From NCBI GenBank assembly GCA_002811645.1, contig PDIP01000112.1, positions 1-53,200 of the forward strand: a DNA stretch of 53,200 bases, given 5' to 3'. Positions within the stretch are counted from its first letter, which is position 1; every line of letters begins with the position of its first letter. Position numbers and translations under genes: made by a program. The stretch comes from Corallochytrium limacisporum. Taxonomy: Eukaryota; Opisthokonta. Below are positions 50,001-53,200 of this stretch, piece by piece. A model generated the notes under the pieces. That model was given only the letters and a program-made list of their open reading frames with translations. It was not told the DNA's origin and did no database searches.

Positions 50001-52204
50001 ATGCATTCGAACTCGCAAACCACGTGTCAGCATTAGAAGAATCTGCAAGAGTGTTGGAGAACATTGAGATCACCACAAAATTCTGGGACGATCTGCGCCG
50101 TCCGTGGAATGACAAAGCAGTCACAGAGGTGGTGGATGCCATCCGTGACACCCTGAGGGAGCTCGAGCCCTTCACTTTTCAAGAAGAGCGAGAAGCCCTT
50201 CGCACTCTTGAACAGAACAATCGGCTGCGTCGCGTTGTTGATGACATTGGTCTCATGGAGGGCTGTGAGGATATCCTCGGCGGCGACGAACCGATTGAAG
50301 TCAGCGGATGGGACACCAAGGCACCCCATGTCGTGATCTCTCTGCATCAGCAGCTCCTTGACCTTCTCGGCCCTCGTCATGTGGTAGTTCAGCGCTTGAC
50401 ACACTGTCTCGCTGTCATGCAGAGTTGGATCACCGAGTACGAGCGCATCTTGGATATTGAGGGCAGTAACCTACTGGCCAAGACCGACTTGAAGGGTCAG
50501 ACGCTCCGCGACACAGATGACAAGTGTGAGGCCATGCAGCAGGGAGAATCCGAAGATGATCTGGAGTACGCAATGCGTGTCTATCAGGCCGCTGACATCC
50601 CAGACCATCCTGACCTCCATTTTATCAATTTGGCAGCCGAGAAACGCAAACTTGACCGCCGGATCACAGATCTTAAGGTCCAGTACGAGTCTGTGGAAAA
50701 ATTGCTGAAGCCGAAGGGTCGCTGGGATCTGGAGCTACAGCTGAATCTCCTCCGCGAACTGCCACCTCACTCAAGTGCAGCACGGCACATGGTACGGACC
50801 ATTGGGCCCGTGGCCGAAGGGCTGTTGCATATTAAGACCATGTTCTTTGGCAATACCGCTGAGGATGAGGACATAGACTACGACCCCAAGCCAGCGGGCA
50901 CTAATCCCGGGACCAAAGTCCGTGGACGCAGAGCTTCGCACCGGGGTAGCTCAAAAAGGCGAAAGACCAGCAGTAGCGGGAATGCGGTAGCTACTGAGTC
51001 TACCGAGGACGCAAACGAGCCAAAGGCGCAGCCAGAGATGCTGCGTTGGCAGTCCCTGATCAAACGTGCTGCATCGCTCATGTCGCACTCTACAAAGCCT
51101 GTCAAGCAGCTTCTGGCCTGGATTGAACCGCTGAAGGCGGACTGGATCCGGAAGGAGCAGGCCAGGAATGAAAAGCGCGGTGAAGAGACCAACCGCTACT
51201 GTTACTGCGACCGTGAGCACAAAGAAGGCGTTGCATCTGTGCAATGTGTGCAGTGCCACTGCTGGCTTCACGCGCGATGCACTGGTCTCCGCAGTGTCGA
51301 AGATCTCGACCCCGAGGACTTCTTTGTTTGTCGCCACTGCACACGGACTCAGAGGCCCGCCTACGAGGCCCTGCGAGCTGAGGTGGAACGTTTGAATGAC
51401 CTCAGCGGAAATGGTGCCGGCATGACATCTGCTTTCTACGACCGTGTTGTGGATTTGCTCGAGGATTGCGAGGACTGGCGCGAACAGGCCAAAGAGGCCC
51501 TGACCGAGCACAGCCCTCACAACGATCCCAAGACATGCGGTTGCGTGGAACAGACCATCGAACCTCTGCTCACTGCAGCGAGTGGACTGGAGGTGAAGCT
51601 TCCAGAAACGAAGGATCTGCTTGCTGTCCTGGAAGAACAAGAAGCGGAAGACGAGGAAGAAGAGCTGGACGACGACAATGATGCGCAGGAGGATGTGATT
51701 ATCCAGACCAATGGCCTCGTGAGTCGTGCAAGCACCACCGCCAGCGACACGCCTCGCGACATATGTAATGGTTGTAACCGTGAGGAACCGCCTAAGTCGA
51801 AAGTGACAAAGAAAATCCTTTGGACCGCCTGTGCGCAGCCGACCTGCGGGGCGTGGTACCACAATGTCTGCCTAACCGACCACGGGCACATTACAGCAAC
51901 CAAGGAGTTCTACTGTACAGACTGCTGGCGGGTCATGCAACAGCTACACGTAAGTAACACGACTCGCCAACAAATGGATGACATAATGATGATTGCTAGC
52001 GATGAACCGGCACTGCCGTCTGCCTCCTTGTCACGTCCCGCAGCGGCACGATCTGCTCTGCGTGCGGAACGGATGGAATCGGAACCGGATGAGAAACCTG
52101 ACGGTGACCGAGAAGCAGCAGTGGAGGCAGGGCGCCCGTTGTCCACCGCTGCAAGAGCCTCCAATGCTGCCGCTGCCGTGCTGTCCTCTCTGTTCTTTCG
52201 GTGA
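47003..52204 (+). CDS. KDM5: KDM5-type histone H3K4 demethylase
   Basis: A 1,733-residue nuclear demethylase that removes H3K4me3/me2; human KDM5A is 1,690 aa. Domains in order: JmjN (about 28-70), ARID (about 92-190), PHD1 (216-265), JmjC (about 460-600), a C5HC2-like finger, the PLU-1 helical region (about 860-1,300), PHD2 (1,398-1,448) and PHD3 (1,586-1,643). Iron ligands are His501, Glu503 and His589 with the same 88-residue spacing as in human KDM5A. The C5HC2 region is unusual: its first pair (C734-x2-C737) and the next Cys group (C828 onwards) are separated by about 90 acidic, Ser-poor residues. It is one uninterrupted frame ending in TGA. A GTAAGT at 51,950, after PHD3, raises the possibility of a small 3' intron and a shorter tail. 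Convergent with TRM112. Confidence 0.95.
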   Translation: MTEKVERPDFSEWESPVEGVRDAPVFHPTPEEFDGGALAYIEKIKPIVEQYGICKIIPPAGWKPPFQMPRTQFEFMTRQQTLWEMGAKNRVAMNFIERLHEFHELRGTPIRGDGVWVRGEPLNFYKLREIVVEGEGGEDVVTEQKRWTEVGRRLFGDMMVGNEPSLGAIVRKHYERYISPYEAMVGGKTEDEEQQKKRHTRAQERRMADVNDPNFDGCQICSELDNPETILLCDKCDKGFHMACVDPPLTRVPKGDWFCPGCIKKDFSKTPVAYGFEPGTKYTIRDFQVHADKQKKEILALFGVPRNEALDISCEDMEKVFWKAVQDDTYDVTVEYGADIHCSLYGSGMPMQHRKKPKWYPHSQERWEERCERERKLVAYTELFAANGKPRGGSQENVSSGTNLNNGGTNTLDLKVPIEQWLGQSNAKQEDDLHMDTSILPDAGIVPEGFVEPCSYVNHPFNVNNIAVLRDSLIRYVGHDISGMTIPWLYCGMGFSSFCWHNEDHYSYSINYNHMGSPKTWYGIPGPAAEQFEDALRSLAPELFRDHPDLLQHLVTLASPKELIAQGVPICRTDQHEGEIVLTFPASYHAGFNQGFNVAEASNFTPADWLPWGRKSVKSYRSLHRPAVFSHDQLVLSVVARMLTEHRKHSLIKQEVSDDGVPQLDYYHAASPKITDAPRDLNAFDYRMATFLHEDMTEMIKEMTEDYQHLHSLRGIDMREDGDVLSLHVDDRTCKICKGITYTTLGIRSKPRKRKDENNEEDHSDEEADDARIDSDDEDYPIMVRGGMRSVQRLKRAPSAAKSENSLADLKPMIEEEKLQDMLLREDCQTLCLPCIIQVKEAEHASNEEPVPIIFFEGIEIDKIRRMHSALKHCMTEVKQLHDSTCRGLGLQVLPDSDGQILSTKQMTALHWDDVTSFCKLLPKEWLLPRYVAQGRTILRTWIGEAKKVLGKQQWNNTREFKRALDNVFSHLEKISPIKIPRFNHLASLSVDLTDPLPKYAFELANHVSALEESARVLENIEITTKFWDDLRRPWNDKAVTEVVDAIRDTLRELEPFTFQEEREALRTLEQNNRLRRVVDDIGLMEGCEDILGGDEPIEVSGWDTKAPHVVISLHQQLLDLLGPRHVVVQRLTHCLAVMQSWITEYERILDIEGSNLLAKTDLKGQTLRDTDDKCEAMQQGESEDDLEYAMRVYQAADIPDHPDLHFINLAAEKRKLDRRITDLKVQYESVEKLLKPKGRWDLELQLNLLRELPPHSSAARHMVRTIGPVAEGLLHIKTMFFGNTAEDEDIDYDPKPAGTNPGTKVRGRRASHRGSSKRRKTSSSGNAVATESTEDANEPKAQPEMLRWQSLIKRAASLMSHSTKPVKQLLAWIEPLKADWIRKEQARNEKRGEETNRYCYCDREHKEGVASVQCVQCHCWLHARCTGLRSVEDLDPEDFFVCRHCTRTQRPAYEALRAEVERLNDLSGNGAGMTSAFYDRVVDLLEDCEDWREQAKEALTEHSPHNDPKTCGCVEQTIEPLLTAASGLEVKLPETKDLLAVLEEQEAEDEEEELDDDNDAQEDVIIQTNGLVSRASTTASDTPRDICNGCNREEPPKSKVTKKILWTACAQPTCGAWYHNVCLTDHGHITATKEFYCTDCWRVMQQLHVSNTTRQQMDDIMMIASDEPALPSASLSRPAAARSALRAERMESEPDEKPDGDREAAVEAGRPLSTAARASNAAAAVLSSLFFR

Positions 52205-52332
52205 TTCAGCCGTCCCCATGAATGGGTGAGAAATATTTATGATAGAGATGAATAAGTATTACACATGTGTTTTCGTTGGATGAAATATGTTTCGATTCTA
52301 TTATGCCTTTTTTCGTTACTGACTTGGACGAA

Positions 52333-52725
52333 CTATTTCTCCAGGGAATCCTCTGGCAGACGCATATCGGGAATACCACTTCGTACGCGGAACTCCAGAC
52401 CACAACCAGGGCAGACCAGTTCACCCTCTACCATTTCGACTTCCATGAGCAGGTGGTGCAGGGTCTGTTGTTCCGATGCATTTAGCTGCCCAAATTCGTC
52501 CGGGGCCGTCGCCGGCAAGTCACCCTCGATCCCCAGGGCTTCCTTGGCGTGAAGTAATCCGGTCCAATCGATACGGTGAAACATGCGCTCCAGGAATTCG
52601 GGGTTGAAGTCCCGTTCGCTCTCCTGTTTTGCGTCACGGGATGTACTGACCTTGATTTGCAGAGGGTACCCCTGTTTGCAACCCTTGACATGGCACTGCA
52701 GCATGTTGTGTGTGATGACCCGCAT
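52333..52725 (-). CDS. TRMT112: TRM112, methyltransferase activator subunit
   Basis: A 130-residue zinc protein from the ATG at 52,725. It is the shared activating partner of several methyltransferases acting on tRNA, rRNA and the release factor eRF1 (Trm9/ALKBH8, Trm11, Bud23, Mtq2 in yeast naming). It opens MRVITHNMLQC like other TRM112 proteins. Cys11 and Cys16 plus the later CPGC form the zinc site in the yeast arrangement. HHLLMEVEMVEGELVCP and the RSGIPDMRLPE ending are family signatures. Upstream reading without an ATG is excluded. The gene is convergent with KDM5 across 128 bp. Confidence 0.95.
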   Translation of the reverse strand: MRVITHNMLQCHVKGCKQGYPLQIKVSTSRDAKQESERDFNPEFLERMFHRIDWTGLLHAKEALGIEGDLPATAPDEFGQLNASEQQTLHHLLMEVEMVEGELVCPGCGLEFRVRSGIPDMRLPEDSLEK

Positions 52726-53200
52726 GGTGGCACGATTTCTTTCCGCGTTTGGGGCTATTTCTCTTCCCGGTGAATGTTCAGAAAAACTACGCAACCGTGG
52801 TTTCGATTCTCTCAGGTGTTATACTTGTACACTTGGCTTTTTCGAACACCTTTCACAGGTTTGACATCTCTCACTCTCTCTCTCTCTCTCTGTGAGCATA
52901 CAGCACTCCTCGTTTTGAGACCATTACTACCTCGAATACCCGGATCAAATTCGTCTTTCTTGTCGTGTGATGCTGAAAATATGCTTAAAATTTTCAATGG
53001 CGCACAATACTCAACACCATTTCGTGTGTAATTCAGCGTATACACCACACTCTCTCTCTCGCTCTCATTGCCGTGGCTGCAACGGCCCCTGGCCGCACCA
53101 TACGGCACCCCCTTGGGCAGCCACACACTCGCACCCACACGCACTGGCCCACGCACCCGCAAGCTGCCCTCCCGGCACTTACACCCCTCTCCTCCCCCCC
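52726..53200. other. TRM112 upstream region with CT repeats
   Basis: No gene is seen to the window edge. CT-dinucleotide tracts lie at about 52,868-52,892 and 53,048-53,066, and the last 40 bases are C-rich. Confidence 0.6.

Noticed and set aside
50951-51862. 303-codon minus-strand frame inside KDM5
   Set aside because: Antisense shadow of a well-supported coding region; PHD2 and PHD3 are clear on the plus strand.
1-53200. tRNA, rRNA, snRNA genes, CRISPR arrays, transposons
   Set aside because: I looked for B-box-like GGTTCGA words with matching A-boxes, U6/U2/5S core words, terminal-repeat elements and transposase or reverse-transcriptase motifs and saw none that hold up. CRISPR is not expected in a nuclear genome.

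Overview
This is a chromosome end of a small, intron-poor nuclear genome. Bases 1-16 are C-rich-strand telomere repeat (CCCTAA type). The window then runs from a gene-sparse subtelomere into ordinary housekeeping genes. Long genes, such as a 1,733-residue KDM5 demethylase and a 939-residue ABC1-type kinase, read through as single open frames. Possible short introns are seen only at a few places. Several genes point to a unicellular relative of animals (a holozoan protist): an integrin-linked-kinase-type ankyrin pseudokinase, a selenoprotein-type SEPHS2, a KDM5 with JmjN-ARID-PHD-JmjC-PLU order, and a homologue of the animal SLC35A4-linked microprotein. I cannot name the species from sequence alone.

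Layout. 1-13,000 is subtelomeric. It holds a few short or Cys-rich genes: an unknown 188-aa protein, a thaumatin-like protein with a large Cys-rich insert, a tandemly duplicated Cys-rich protein and a 174-aa secreted protein, all set in long stretches with no convincing gene. 13,000-32,000 is gene-dense: ILK-like pseudokinase, mitochondrial-type microprotein, ADCK2-type kinase, papain-family protease, old yellow enzyme, cytochrome b5 front-end desaturase, selenophosphate synthetase with an in-frame UGA, and a securin-like degron protein. 32,500-38,000 is gene-poor, pyrimidine/purine-rich DNA with a 32-bp minisatellite and an assembly gap. 38,000-53,200 holds an AlkB-type dioxygenase, SNF5/SMARCB1, a C-4 sterol methyl oxidase, KDM5 and TRM112.

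How the genes relate. There is no operon logic. Four pairs are convergent with short spacers (ILK/microprotein 67 bp, protease/OYE 206 bp, AlkB/SNF5 302 bp, KDM5/TRM112 128 bp), while upstream regions are long and often carry GC-rich C-run/G-run hairpins. Themes are chromatin (KDM5, SNF5), lipid and sterol metabolism (desaturase, sterol oxidase, ADCK2 linked to coenzyme Q), translation and selenium (TRM112, SelD) and cell adhesion/scaffolding (ILK).

The most notable points are: a UGA-Sec codon at 30,236-30,238 that restores the missing N-terminus of SelD, with a candidate SECIS about 250 nt past the stop; an ILK-like pseudokinase that keeps a glycine loop but has lost the catalytic residues; a stand-alone gene for a microprotein that in vertebrates is made from an upstream ORF; and a recurrent family of intergenic GC hairpins.
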